Assembly: GCF_041435015.1 (NCBI RefSeq)
Contig: NZ_CP107989.1
Coordinates: forward strand, 4,836,001-4,900,000
Length of the DNA stretch: 64,000 bases
Source of the DNA: Streptomyces canus
GTDB taxonomy: Bacteria > Actinomycetota > Actinomycetes > Streptomycetales > Streptomycetaceae
Reading direction: 5' to 3'
Shown here: one piece after another, positions 18,050 to 27,391 of the stretch
Numbering within the stretch: the stretch's first letter is position 1
Layout of the letters: the number at the start of each line of letters is the position of its first letter
The notes under the pieces: generated by a model
Databases searched by the model: none
What the model was told of the DNA's origin: nothing
The model's input: only the letters and a program-made list of their open reading frames with translations
Position numbers and translations under genes: made by a program

Positions 18050-18072
18050 ACCGTAGACAGCCGTGAAGAGCC

Positions 18073-19104
<1,032 letters not shown>

Positions 19105-19232
19105 CTGTCCGCTCCTTGTATCTGCGGGTTGGCGTACTGCGTGCTTACGGCCCTGACCTAGACCTTGTGTGGGGGTTCGACGTCATCGTCGGCCCCATCT
19201 TTCCAGACTTGGCCGGAAGGTCCATCCCGCGG

Positions 19233-19781
19233 TCAGTCCAGGCCCAGCTCGTCCTTCGAGTACGCGAAGCGGTACGGCACTCCCGCACCCTGCTCGATCT
19301 TCTCTGCGGCGCCGGTGGCCCGGTCGACGATCGTGGCGACGGCGACGACCTCGGCGCCCGCCTCACGCACGGCCGCGACCGCTTCGAGCGGGGAGTTCCC
19401 GGTGGTGGAGGTGTCCTCGACGACCAGGACCCGGCGCCCCGCGATGTCCGGCCCCTCCACCCGCTTCTGCATGCCGTGCGCCTTCGCCGCCTTCCGTACG
19501 ACGAAGGCGTCGAGCCTGCGCCCGCGCGCGGCGGCGGCGTGCAGCATGGCCGTGCCGACCGGGTCCGCGCCCATCGTCAGACCGCCGACCGCGTCGAACT
19601 CCAGGTCGGCGGTCAGGTCGAGCAGCACCTGCCCGACCAGGGGAGCGGCCTCGCCGTCGAGGGTCACCAGGCGAAGGTCGACGTAGTAGTCGGCCTCCAG
19701 GCCGGACGACAGGGTCACCTTGCCGTGCACCACGGCCTTGTCGAGGATCTGCTGCTTCAGGGCGGCGTGTGCGTCAGTCAT
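19233..19781 (-). CDS. pyrE: Orotate phosphoribosyltransferase
   Basis: A 182-residue enzyme transferring phosphoribose from PRPP to orotate in UMP synthesis. VTLSSGLEADYYVDLRLVTLDG is the OPRT N terminus, AVGGLTMGADPVGTAMLHAA follows it, and the PRPP loop is RVLVVEDTSTTGNSPLEAV. It lies 10 bp downstream of an aldose 1-epimerase gene and may be cotranscribed with it. The gap to fba (128 bp) shows no gene. Confidence 0.96.
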   Translation of the reverse strand: MTDAHAALKQQILDKAVVHGKVTLSSGLEADYYVDLRLVTLDGEAAPLVGQVLLDLTADLEFDAVGGLTMGADPVGTAMLHAAAARGRRLDAFVVRKAAKAHGMQKRVEGPDIAGRRVLVVEDTSTTGNSPLEAVAAVREAGAEVVAVATIVDRATGAAEKIEQGAGVPYRFAYSKDELGLD

Positions 19782-19791
19782 GCCTGTCAGC

Positions 19792-20583
19792 TTAGAGGCG
19801 GCGCCAGCTCCAGGTCGTCGAGGCCTCCAGCGGCTCCAGGGGCGTGACCAGGCGCGGGAGCGTGTTGAGGCCGTTGGGCGGCCCTGTCTGCGGCTCCACG
19901 CAGACGGCGGCCTCCTGCTCGTCGTACACCACGACCCACTCCTCGCGGCTGGCGACCTTCAGCTCCAGCTGCCCGGGCCAGGTGAGCCTGACGTCGACGC
20001 CGCCGGGCATGCCGAAGCAGTCGTCCCAGGGGCTCGGCTTGGGCTCGACGCGGTTGCCGGTGGGCAGGTGGTCGTCGCCGCGCTCCTCCTGCCAGGCGGC
20101 GGTGAAGTCGAGCCGGACCGGCTCGCCGCCTTCGAGGGTGCGGTGGAACCAGGGGTGCCAGCCGATCTGGGCCGGGAAGGAGGAGTCGTACGTCTCCACG
20201 GACATCGTGAGCGTCAGGGCGTCCGGGGTGAGCGCCGCGATCTGGGTGATGCGGCCCGAGTAGGGCCAGGGCTTGACGAGGTCGTACGTGAGGACGGCCT
20301 CGTCGGCGGTCGTGCGGGCGATGCTCCAGGCGCCGTCGCGGGCCGTGCCGTGGATGGCGTGCGGTGGGGAGTTGAGCGGCATCTGGTGGACGTCGGCGCC
20401 GTCACGGAACCGTCCGTCCCGGATGCGGCCGCACCAGGGGATCATCGGGAAGCACCCGAAGCGCTCTCCCTGCCGCAGCAGTTCGACGCCTCCGACCCGA
20501 AGTCCCCCGACCCGTCCACCGTTTCCCGGCTGCAAGGTCACTTCCGCGTCGCCCGCGGTCAGTGTGATGTCTTCATGGCTCAC
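19792..20583 (-). CDS. Aldose 1-epimerase family protein
   Basis: A 263-residue beta-sandwich mutarotase-like protein. FGCFPMIPWCGRIRDGRF, HAIHGTARDGAWSI and QIGWHPWFHRTL carry the conserved His residues, and the C-terminal Glu is in VCVEPQTGPPNGLN. It interconverts alpha and beta anomers of hexoses or modified sugars. It ends 10 bp before pyrE and starts 13 bp after the SRPBCC gene stop, so a compact run of three genes is likely. Confidence 0.93.
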   Translation of the reverse strand: MSHEDITLTAGDAEVTLQPGNGGRVGGLRVGGVELLRQGERFGCFPMIPWCGRIRDGRFRDGADVHQMPLNSPPHAIHGTARDGAWSIARTTADEAVLTYDLVKPWPYSGRITQIAALTPDALTLTMSVETYDSSFPAQIGWHPWFHRTLEGGEPVRLDFTAAWQEERGDDHLPTGNRVEPKPSPWDDCFGMPGGVDVRLTWPGQLELKVASREEWVVVYDEQEAAVCVEPQTGPPNGLNTLPRLVTPLEPLEASTTWSWRRL

Positions 20584-20596
20584 GGGATGACACTAC

Positions 20597-21358
20597 TCAA
20601 CGGCGTTTTCTCAGTACTCGGGTCACCACGATCGCCGATGCCAGGACCACTGCCGCCGCCGGGGCCGCCCAGCGGAGGGTCGCTCCCGAGGCCACGGACT
20701 GGGGGGCCGGGACAGGGGCGTAGCGGCCCCTGGGCGGAGCGTGGTCGACCTCCTCGGCGCTGCGGCCGATCATCGTGCGACGGGCGTGGGCCGCTTCGGC
20801 CGGGGGGTTGGCGGGTTCCGTGAAGTCGTCGACGGGGGGCGCCGGGGGCTCCACGGGCTCGGGAGTCTCCACGGCCTCCGGTGTCTCCGGCCGCTGCTCC
20901 AGTTGCTCCGGCTGCTCCTCCGGCTGCTCCGGTGCCTCCTCCGTCTCGCCCAGGGCCTCCGCGAAACGGTTCAGCAGCCGTACGACCGCGGAATGCACCG
21001 CGTCCTGCGGGAGTTCCGTGACGCGGCCGTCCGCCGTGGCCGTGCCGTCGAAGGTCAGGGTCGTGCCACCCTCCGTGTCGCGCAGGCGGAGGGTGAGGGC
21101 GAGGGTGACCGAGCCGGTGCCGCGGGTCTCGGTGGCATCGCCCTCGACGGCGTAGGAGCCGTCGTCCCGGCGGGTGACGCGCACCGCGCCGCGGTAGGTG
21201 ATGGAGTGGCTGCCGACCCGCACCTTCAGGCGCCCGGCGACGGGGTCCGCGCCGGCGTCCTGCTGGAGCCCGGGAACCGCCCGGGCGACCCTGACGGGAT
21301 CCCCCAGGGCCTCCGTCAGCCGCTCGACCGTAACCGGAACGAACACCTCATGCTCCAT
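20597..21358 (-). CDS. SRPBCC-family protein with C-terminal membrane anchor
   Basis: A 253-residue protein. Residues 1-145 resemble the CoxG/START-like SRPBCC fold (MEHEVFVPVTVERLTEALGDP, TYRGAVRVTRRDDGSYAVEGDATETRGTGS). A Glu/Gln/Pro-rich linker follows (about 146-190). One membrane helix (AAAVVLASAIVVTRVL) with a basic tail closes the chain, so the domain should sit on the cytoplasmic face of the membrane. The ligand is unknown. CoxG proteins are linked to CO dehydrogenase, but no such genes are nearby. Confidence 0.8.
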   Translation of the reverse strand: MEHEVFVPVTVERLTEALGDPVRVARAVPGLQQDAGADPVAGRLKVRVGSHSITYRGAVRVTRRDDGSYAVEGDATETRGTGSVTLALTLRLRDTEGGTTLTFDGTATADGRVTELPQDAVHSAVVRLLNRFAEALGETEEAPEQPEEQPEQLEQRPETPEAVETPEPVEPPAPPVDDFTEPANPPAEAAHARRTMIGRSAEEVDHAPPRGRYAPVPAPQSVASGATLRWAAPAAAVVLASAIVVTRVLRKRR

Positions 21359-21428
21359 GGTTGCCGAGCCTACCCAGGGGGGACGGTCATGCGCCCCCGT
21401 TGGTGGAAAGTGACCGCGCCCTTCGGTC

Positions 21429-23069
21429 TCAGTAGCGCGGATGCACCAATGTCGACGCCGGCAGCCCTACGATCCTGGTCGCCTCCGCCGCCCTCCGCGC
21501 AGCCCCCAGGGACTCCCGCGACAGGGTCGCCGGCCTCGGCCCCCGGGCCCCCGGGCCCAGTGCCGGGCGGGCTTCCGGTGAGGCGAGCACGAAGCCCCAG
21601 TCGCGCGGTGCGCGGGAGGCGCCGACCGTGCGGTCGGGGCCCGCGGCGAAGCCGGAGTCGCGGCCGCCGACGCGGTAGGGGGTGGTGTACAGACCCGCCG
21701 CACGCATCGTCGACTCCACCGTCCAGAAGTCCCGGGGACGGGAGGAGACCGGCCCCGCGTGCACGACGAGACGGCCCCCGGGGGCCAGGACACGGCGGAC
21801 CAGGCCGTAGAACTCCTCCGAGTACAGCTTGGTGCTCGCGGTGATGCCGGGATCGGGCAGATCGGCGATCACCACGTCGTACGACGGCACGGGCGGCTCC
21901 GTCCGCAGCCGGCGGAACGCGTCCGCGGTGGTCACCCGCACGCGCGCGTCGCCGTACACATGGCCGTTGAGCCGGGACAGCGCCGGGTCGCGGCGGGCCA
22001 GGTCCACCACCGCGGGGTCGATCTCGACGATGTCGACCCGCCGTACGTCCGGGTACCTCAGCACCTCGCGGGCGGCGAGGCCGTCGCCGCCGCCGAGGAC
22101 GAGCACGCGCGTGTGGGGGCCGTCCATCGCGGGGGTGACGAGGGCCTCGTGGTAGCGGCGCTCGTCACGACCGCCGACCCTCAGGCGACCGTCCAGGTAG
22201 AGGCCGAGGGGGCGGCCGTCGGTGCCGCCGGTGAGGACGACCTCCTGGACGCCGGTCCGGAGGGCGACGCGCACGTCCTCGCCGTAGACCGCCTCGCGCG
22301 CGGCCCGCTCGAAGTCGTCGACGAGGACGGCGGCGGTGGCGAGGACACCGAGCACGGCGAGGTTGGCGGCCAGCAGCAGCCAGCGGGCCCGGCGGGTCAG
22401 GTCGCGGCGGAACAGGCCGAGGACCAGGGCGCCGCCCGCGACCGCGTTGACCGCGCCGGTGAGCATCGCGCCGGTCAACTGGCCCAGCAGCGGCAGCAGG
22501 AGGAAGGGGAAGGCCAGGCCGCCGACCAGCGCGCCGACGTAGTCCGCCGCGAACAGGTCGGCCACCGCGCCGCCCGCGTCCTGGCGGCGGATGCGCTGGA
22601 TCAGTTCCATCAGCAAGGGGACTTCGGCGCCGATGAGCAGACCGATGGCGAGGGAGAACGCGACCAGGAGCCAGCGCGGGCCGCTCGCCCACAGTCCGCC
22701 CCAGTCGCCGGTCCACGCGAAGACGGCGTACAGCGCCATCGCGCTGCATCCGCCGACCAGCGCGAGCAGCGCCTCGAGCGCGCCGAAGGCCGCCGCCGCG
22801 TGCCGGCGCAGCCGCTTGGCGACGAGCGAGCCGATGCCCATCGCGAAGACCATGACGGACAGCACCACGGAGGCCTGGGTGACCGAGTCGCCGATCAAGT
22901 ACGAGGCGAGAGCGACCAGTTCGAGTTCGTACACCAGTCCGCAGGCCGCGCAGACGAAGACACAGGCGAGGACGAGGAAGCGGCCCGTGCCGGGGCGGAC
23001 GGGCAGCCGCGCAGGCCCGGCCCAGGACGGCGGAGCGCCGGGCGGGGCGGGGGCGTGCGGCTCGATCAC
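21429..23069 (-). CDS. Spermidine synthase-like protein with membrane domain
   Basis: A 546-residue protein. Residues 25-230 contain about seven membrane helices ([31 protein letters not shown]). Residues 270-520 form a spermidine-synthase fold with GxGDG in [16 protein letters not shown], acid [15 protein letters not shown] and [11 protein letters not shown]. Such membrane-fused aminopropyltransferase homologs are common in Actinobacteria and their substrate is often not a polyamine. The GTG at 23069 gives MIEPHAPAP; another GTG lies at 23087. Confidence 0.88.
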   Translation of the reverse strand: MIEPHAPAPPGAPPSWAGPARLPVRPGTGRFLVLACVFVCAACGLVYELELVALASYLIGDSVTQASVVLSVMVFAMGIGSLVAKRLRRHAAAAFGALEALLALVGGCSAMALYAVFAWTGDWGGLWASGPRWLLVAFSLAIGLLIGAEVPLLMELIQRIRRQDAGGAVADLFAADYVGALVGGLAFPFLLLPLLGQLTGAMLTGAVNAVAGGALVLGLFRRDLTRRARWLLLAANLAVLGVLATAAVLVDDFERAAREAVYGEDVRVALRTGVQEVVLTGGTDGRPLGLYLDGRLRVGGRDERRYHEALVTPAMDGPHTRVLVLGGGDGLAAREVLRYPDVRRVDIVEIDPAVVDLARRDPALSRLNGHVYGDARVRVTTADAFRRLRTEPPVPSYDVVIADLPDPGITASTKLYSEEFYGLVRRVLAPGGRLVVHAGPVSSRPRDFWTVESTMRAAGLYTTPYRVGGRDSGFAAGPDRTVGASRAPRDWGFVLASPEARPALGPGARGPRPATLSRESLGAARRAAEATRIVGLPASTLVHPRY

Positions 23070-23157
23070 GTTGCGACGGTACGTCACTGATGTGGCACGC
23101 TTCGTCACCCACACGTGTGGAACTGAGGAGCAACCGGGAAACAGGTGTTTGCGTCGC

Positions 23158-23682
23158 TCAACCCGATGTCCCGACCGGGACCCGGACCCCGACCCGCGTC
23201 CGCGTGGCCACCAACTGCCCGTCCTGCGGATACGCGTGCCAGGTCCGCCAGTGCACCTGCCCGTCGTACCGCTGGGCCAGTAGCGCCGTGAACGCGTGCG
23301 GACTGCCCGGAAAAACCCCCGCGAGCCCGTTCGGATGGTCGGACACCAGAGCCAGCAACTCCTGTGCTCTTCCGGCGAACTGACCCGGCGACAGCACCTC
23401 GACGCGTGCGGCGAACTCGTACTCCCAGTCGCCCACCCGCTTGGCCACGCCCAGGGGCAGCGGCGTACTGCTGCCGGCGATGCACGCGACCGTCTCCGAA
23501 CAGGTGCCCCGGTCCTCCTCAAGGAGCACTTGGTGGGACGCGCCGAGGAGTCTCAACTGAAGCTGCGCCTGGCCGATTTCGAGGTCGAGCGTGGCGAGGG
23601 CGGGCAACGGCTCGCGCCCCAGGGCCCAGGCGAGGTCGGCCGCGCGCGTGTCGGTGTACGAGGTGTTCAGGGTCGTGAGCAT
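23158..23682 (-). CDS. DUF2617 family protein
   Basis: A 174-residue soluble protein. [46 protein letters not shown] and [34 protein letters not shown] match DUF2617, a conserved actinobacterial family without known activity. The ATG at 23682 starts [19 protein letters not shown]. It may share a transcript with the spermidine-synthase-like gene 88 bp downstream. Confidence 0.85.
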   Translation of the reverse strand: MLTTLNTSYTDTRAADLAWALGREPLPALATLDLEIGQAQLQLRLLGASHQVLLEEDRGTCSETVACIAGSSTPLPLGVAKRVGDWEYEFAARVEVLSPGQFAGRAQELLALVSDHPNGLAGVFPGSPHAFTALLAQRYDGQVHWRTWHAYPQDGQLVATRTRVGVRVPVGTSG

Positions 23683-24084
23683 GGGTCGGCTCCGCTAGCA
23701 CGCAAAGAAAGGGTGGTGTGGGGTTCCGGCACGCCCGGGCGACTGTGGGGGGATCGGCCCGGTCAGCCCAGTCGGGAGGTCAGGAGGTGTCCGCAGGACG
23801 TCCGAGGGGCTGCGTTGGTGATTGAGAGGGAATCATGAACAGTGGCGCCACCACAGCGTTTTTACCCAACTTCGTGGGGTTTCCATCCCTGCGTGGGCTC
23901 TCCAGCTCATCTGTTCAACTACGGCGTGCGCCACGGCGGCCGGAGCGTGCGCCGGAGCACCGGAGTGAAAAAGCGATAAGCGGGGGCGTGCGTCCCGACC
24001 CAGGTCCGGACCCACGCCCCCGCGCTCCCCCGCTCCCCCCGTTTACGGATGCGGTTCCCCCTGCCGGAGCTCAGCTGCCCCGTG
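23683..24084. other. Intergenic region without a gene
   Basis: About 400 bp between the DUF2617 start and the end of the Cys/His/Gly-rich gene. No convincing coding frame was found on either strand. It contains the terminator at 23980-24023 and, nearer 23683, presumably the promoter of the DUF2617 gene. Confidence 0.6.
23980..24023 (-). terminator. Hairpin terminator
   Basis: GCGGGGGCGTG (23980-23990) pairs perfectly with CACGCCCCCGC (24013-24023), with a smaller nested GTCC/GGAC stem inside. It lies about 60 bp past the stop of the Cys/His/Gly-rich gene on the minus strand. Confidence 0.7.
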
Positions 24085-24411
24085 TCAGCTGCCTCCCCCG
24101 CATCCGCCCCCGCCGCAGGACGACCCGCCACCACAGGACGACCCACCGCCGCAGGAGTGCCCGCCGCCGCAGGAGTGACCACCGGAGTGGCCGCCGGAGT
24201 GCCCACCGGAGTCACCGCTCGACGAACCGCAGGACGAGCCCGCGCCCGTCGCGCCGCCGGCCCACCAGCTGTCCCGGTGCGCCCGGGACCGCCCACCGCG
24301 GGACTGCCTGACCGGCTTGACCAGCTGGACGCTCTTCTTCCTGTTCGCGGCGGACACCAGGGCCCCGACGAACAGGACCGCGAACACCGCCAGGATGATG
24401 CCGATGACCAT
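24085..24411 (-). CDS. Small membrane protein with Cys/His/Gly/Ser-rich repeat tail
   Basis: A 108-residue protein. Residues 2-24 are one membrane helix (VIGIILAVFAVLFVGALVSAA) followed by a basic RKK stretch. From about residue 55 the chain becomes GGHSGGHSGG then CGGGHSCGGGSSCGGG-type repeats, with eight Cys and several His. The DNA is correspondingly repetitive (about 24100-24215). The ATG follows a strong GGAAGGAGG. The tail could bind metal or be cross-linked, which is inference. The function is unknown. Confidence 0.82.
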   Translation of the reverse strand: MVIGIILAVFAVLFVGALVSAANRKKSVQLVKPVRQSRGGRSRAHRDSWWAGGATGAGSSCGSSSGDSGGHSGGHSGGHSCGGGHSCGGGSSCGGGSSCGGGGCGGGS

Positions 24412-24540
24412 GGCTCACCCTCCTTCCGTTACCCCCCGAAGCGACCCCCCGTGGGCGCCTCGCCGGTTGCGTGAGCTGGAGATGCCCTTCTGCCTCACGG
24501 GCCAAAGCAGAGTTGAGGAACTCCAGAGCTTGGGCGCAGG

Positions 24541-25743
24541 ATGACCGGCATGACCTCCAGTGCGCGCCCCCTGCTCAACCGCCGTCTCGCCGAGTTCGGG
24601 ACGACGATCTTCGCCGAGATGTCCGCCCTGGCCCTGCGGACCGGATCGATCAATCTGGGTCAGGGCTTTCCCGACACGGACGGTCCCGAGGAGGTCAGGG
24701 AGGCGGCCGTACGGGCGCTGCGGGACGGGCGGGGCAACCAGTACCCCCCGGGCCCGGGCGTCCCGGAGCTGCGCACGGCGGTCTCCGCGCACCAGGAGCG
24801 CCGCTACGGCCTGGCCTACGACCCCGACACCGAGGTCCTGGTCACCGCCGGCGCCACGGAGGCCATCGCCGCCGCGCTGCTCGCCCTGGTCGAGCCCGGT
24901 GACGAGGTCGTCGCCCTGGAGCCGTACTACGACTCCTACGCGGCCTGCATCGCGATGGCGGGCGGGACCAGGGTCCCGGTCACCCTGCGGCCGCACTTCG
25001 ACGGGGGCGCAGGTTTCCGTCTCGACCTCGACGAGCTGCGCGCCGCGGTGACCGACCGGACCCGGCTCCTGCTCATCAACACCCCGCACAACCCCACCGG
25101 CACCGTCCTCACCCGCGAGGAGCTGACGGCGATCGCCGAACTGGCCGTGGAGCGGGATCTGCTGGTCGTCACGGACGAGGTGTACGAGCACCTGGTCTTC
25201 GACGAGGCCGCACACCTGCCCCTCGCGACCTTCCCGGGGATGCGGGAGCGCACGGTCTCCATCGGTTCCGCCGGCAAGACCTTCTCCTTCACCGGCTGGA
25301 AGGTCGGCTGGGTGACCGCGCCGCCGGCCCTCGTGACCGCCGTACGGTCGGCGAAGCAGTTCCTGACGTACGTGGCGTCCGGACCCTTCCAGTACGCCGT
25401 CGCCGAGGCGCTCGCGCTGCCGGACAGCTACTTTGACGGATTCCGCGCGGACATGCTGCGCAAGCGGGATCTGCTCGCCACCGGGCTCACGGAGGCGGGC
25501 TTCGAGGTGTTCCGGCCGGCGGGCACGTACTTCATCACCACCGACATCCGCCCCCTCCGGGAGAGCGACGGTTTCGCCTTCTGCCGTTCGCTGCCGGAGC
25601 GCGCGGGCGTCGTCGCCATCCCGAACGCGGTCTTCTACGACCACCGCGAGGCCGGCGCCCCGTTCGTGCGGTTCGCGTTCTGCAAGCGCACCGAGGTGCT
25701 GACAGACGCGGCGGAACGGCTCCGCAAGGCATTCGCGGGCTGA
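24541..25743 (+). CDS. Class I PLP-dependent aminotransferase
   Basis: A 400-residue fold-type I aminotransferase. [84 protein letters not shown] and the PLP lysine in SIGSAGKTFSFTGWKVGW are all present, as is the substrate-carboxylate Arg (VRFAFCKRTEVL). It resembles kynurenine/glutamine transaminase and DapC-like enzymes, and the exact substrate is unclear. ATGs at 24541 and 24550 are both possible. A diverged copy of its last ~142 codons lies at 26502-26938. Confidence 0.93.
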   Translation: MTGMTSSARPLLNRRLAEFGTTIFAEMSALALRTGSINLGQGFPDTDGPEEVREAAVRALRDGRGNQYPPGPGVPELRTAVSAHQERRYGLAYDPDTEVLVTAGATEAIAAALLALVEPGDEVVALEPYYDSYAACIAMAGGTRVPVTLRPHFDGGAGFRLDLDELRAAVTDRTRLLLINTPHNPTGTVLTREELTAIAELAVERDLLVVTDEVYEHLVFDEAAHLPLATFPGMRERTVSIGSAGKTFSFTGWKVGWVTAPPALVTAVRSAKQFLTYVASGPFQYAVAEALALPDSYFDGFRADMLRKRDLLATGLTEAGFEVFRPAGTYFITTDIRPLRESDGFAFCRSLPERAGVVAIPNAVFYDHREAGAPFVRFAFCKRTEVLTDAAERLRKAFAG

Positions 25744-25856
25744 CCTCCACCCTGCGGGACTGGTCGACGCGCCCCCGCCGCCTGCCACACCTCGCCTGCC
25801 CGGCCCTTCCGCGCCGGAGGCCGTCATTTCGGCGCTTGCCGCACCGACGGGGGCAG

Positions 25857-25876
25857 ACGTACAATTTTCTGTACGT
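25857..25876. promoter_or_regulatory. Palindromic operator of the yefM-yoeB operon
   Basis: ACGTACA-N6-TGTACGT is a perfect inverted repeat 17 bp upstream of the antitoxin GTG. It carries TGTAC/GTACA half-sites like the TGTACA core known in YefM operators, so autorepression by YefM-YoeB is expected. Confidence 0.75.
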
Positions 25877-25892
25877 GGAAGAAGGGCCGATT

Positions 25893-26150
25893 GTGAAGAC
25901 CATGACGTATTCCGAGTCGCGCGCGCGGTACGCCGAGGTGCTCAACTCCGTCACCGACGACCGCGAAGAGGTCGTCATCACCCGGGCCGGACATGAGCCG
26001 GTCGTCATCGTCTCCCTTGAGGACTACGAGTCCCTGAAGGAGACGGCGTACCTGCTGCGCAGTCCGGCCAATGCCCGGCGTCTGCTCGCGTCCATCGACG
26101 AACTGGAAAACGGCGGCGGCACCGTGCGCGAGCTGGCGACCGACGAGTAA
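25893..26150 (+). CDS. yefM: YefM-type antitoxin (Phd/YefM family)
   Basis: An 85-residue protein. MKTMTYSESRARYAEVLNSVTDDREEVVITRAGHEPVVIVSLEDYESLKETAYLL is the Phd/YefM DNA-binding and dimerisation fold; the acidic C terminus neutralises the toxin. The GTG at 25893 was chosen because it gives the canonical MKTMTYS start after GAAGGG. The longer upstream frame would cover the operator. The toxin follows 10 bp downstream. Confidence 0.93.
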   Translation: MKTMTYSESRARYAEVLNSVTDDREEVVITRAGHEPVVIVSLEDYESLKETAYLLRSPANARRLLASIDELENGGGTVRELATDE

Positions 26151-26160
26151 GGGTCGCGAG

Positions 26161-26421
26161 TTGAAGATCACCTTCTCTTCCCGCGCCTGGGAGGACTACC
26201 TGTGGTGGCAGCTTCAGGACCGGAAAATCCTCAAGCGCATCAACACGCTCATCGCGGACATCACCCGGAACGGCAACGAGGGCATCGGCAAACCGGAACC
26301 GCTCAAGCACGGATTCCAGGGCTACTGGTCGCGCCGCATCAACGACGAGCACCGACTGATCTACAAGGCAACCGAGGATGGCGTCCTGATCGCTCAGTGC
26401 CGCTATCACTACGAAAGCTGA
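26161..26421 (+). CDS. yoeB: YoeB-type mRNA interferase toxin
   Basis: An 86-residue RelE-superfamily ribosome-dependent RNase. MKITFSSRAWEDYLWWQ, KPEPLKHGFQGYWSRRINDEHRLIY and the CRYHY end are near-canonical. Catalytic Glu46, Arg65, His83 and Tyr84 fall at the same positions as in E. coli YoeB, so the toxin appears intact. It starts at TTG after AAGGG, 10 bp after the yefM stop. A hairpin follows at 26470. Confidence 0.94.
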   Translation: MKITFSSRAWEDYLWWQLQDRKILKRINTLIADITRNGNEGIGKPEPLKHGFQGYWSRRINDEHRLIYKATEDGVLIAQCRYHYES

Positions 26422-26469
26422 CGGGACTCGGGAGTCGGGCACAGCATCCTTCTCGCAAGTGACCCGCGC

Positions 26470-26489
26470 CGCACACCAACAGGTGTGCG
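26470..26489 (+). terminator. Hairpin after yoeB
   Basis: CGCACACC-aaca-GGTGTGCG is a perfect 8-bp stem with a 4-nt loop, 48 bp after the yoeB stop and just before the aminotransferase remnant. Confidence 0.65.
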
Positions 26490-26501
26490 AACACGGAGTG
26501 G

Positions 26502-26938
26502 CCTGGATCACGGCGGCGCCCGGTCTGGTCTCGGCGGTCCGCTCGGCGAAGCAGTTCCTGACGTACGTCTCCTCCGGCCCCTTCCAGTACGCGGTCGCCG
26601 AGGCGCTCGCCCTCCCGGACAGCTACTTCACCGCCTTCCGCGACGACATGCTCGCCAAGCGGGACCTGCTGGCGGGCGGCCTGGCGGAGGCCGGTTTCGA
26701 GGTCTTCAAGCCGGCCGGCACCTACTTCATCACCACCGACATCCGCCCCCTGGGCGAGAGCGACGGCTTCGCCTTCTGCCGCGCGCTGCCCGAGCGCGCG
26801 GGCGTCGTCGCCATCCCGAACGCGGTCTTCTACGACCACCGGGAGGCGGGCGCACCGTTCGTGCGGTTCGCGTTCTGCAAGCGCACGGAGGTCCTGGCGG
26901 ACGCGGCGGAACGGCTCCGCAAGGCATTCGCGCATTGA
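26502..26938 (+). pseudogene. Aminotransferase 3' remnant (C-terminal third only)
   Basis: From about 26502 the frame reads AWITAAPGLVSAVRSAKQFLTYVSSGPFQYAVAEALALPDSYF and continues to KRTEVLADAAERLRKAFAH. It aligns without gaps with the last ~142 residues of the aminotransferase at 24541-25743, with about 15 substitutions by eye. The N-terminal two thirds, including the PLP lysine, are absent, so it cannot be an active enzyme. It sits directly downstream of the yefM-yoeB module. Confidence 0.9.
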
Positions 26939-27004
26939 CGCCCTGTGGGCTCCAGCCGCGAAGTAGCAACGCGTGCGGGAGGACGCCACCGGGGCACCGG
27001 CCCG

Positions 27005-27391
27005 TCATGGCCAGGTGCGCTCAACACGGTCGTGCCGTACGGCGTAGGCCGCAGGGCCGCCCTTCTCGACGGCCCGATGGATCACGTCACGGCGTGTGAC
27101 GAGACGCTCGACCATCTCGACGCTGCGGAGCTGCTGGTTGTCCAGGTAGAACAGCACGGCCTCACGCTCCAGGACGGGCTGGATCTCCAGGTCCCGGGTC
27201 TTGATCCGCCCGTCCTTCGACAGCGGGACCCAGGATCGGTCGAGACCGTAGGTGATCCACTCCTCGTCCGGAACATCTTGCCCGTCGTCGGGAAAGACCT
27301 CCCCGATGCGGTGAACCGTCCACCCGCAGGCTCTCAGTCCTTCCGCGACACGGCGACCGAGGTTCCGGTCGAGGAAGAACTCAGGCGGCAA
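27005..27391 (-). CDS. PIN-like toxin, VapC45 type
   Basis: A 128-residue protein. MPPEFFLDRNLGRRVAEGLRACGW and VPDEEWITYGLDRSWVPLSKDGRIK show the small acidic pocket and fold of VapC45/DUF5615-like PIN domains (nucleases). It starts at TTG 27391 and overlaps the stop of the preceding DUF433 gene by 11 bp, the usual antitoxin-first order. Assignment as a toxin rests on family resemblance and on this pairing. Confidence 0.72.
   Translation of the reverse strand: MPPEFFLDRNLGRRVAEGLRACGWTVHRIGEVFPDDGQDVPDEEWITYGLDRSWVPLSKDGRIKTRDLEIQPVLEREAVLFYLDNQQLRSVEMVERLVTRRDVIHRAVEKGGPAAYAVRHDRVERTWP

Noticed and set aside
23823..24311. Plus-strand frames over the 23.8-24.4 kb region
   Set aside because: They are antisense to the Cys/His/Gly-rich gene or lie in terminator sequence, and show no recognisable protein.
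26459..26938. A separate intact aminotransferase gene
   Set aside because: It lacks the N-terminal two thirds and the PLP lysine; the first residues (MTRAAHQQVCEHG) do not match the family.
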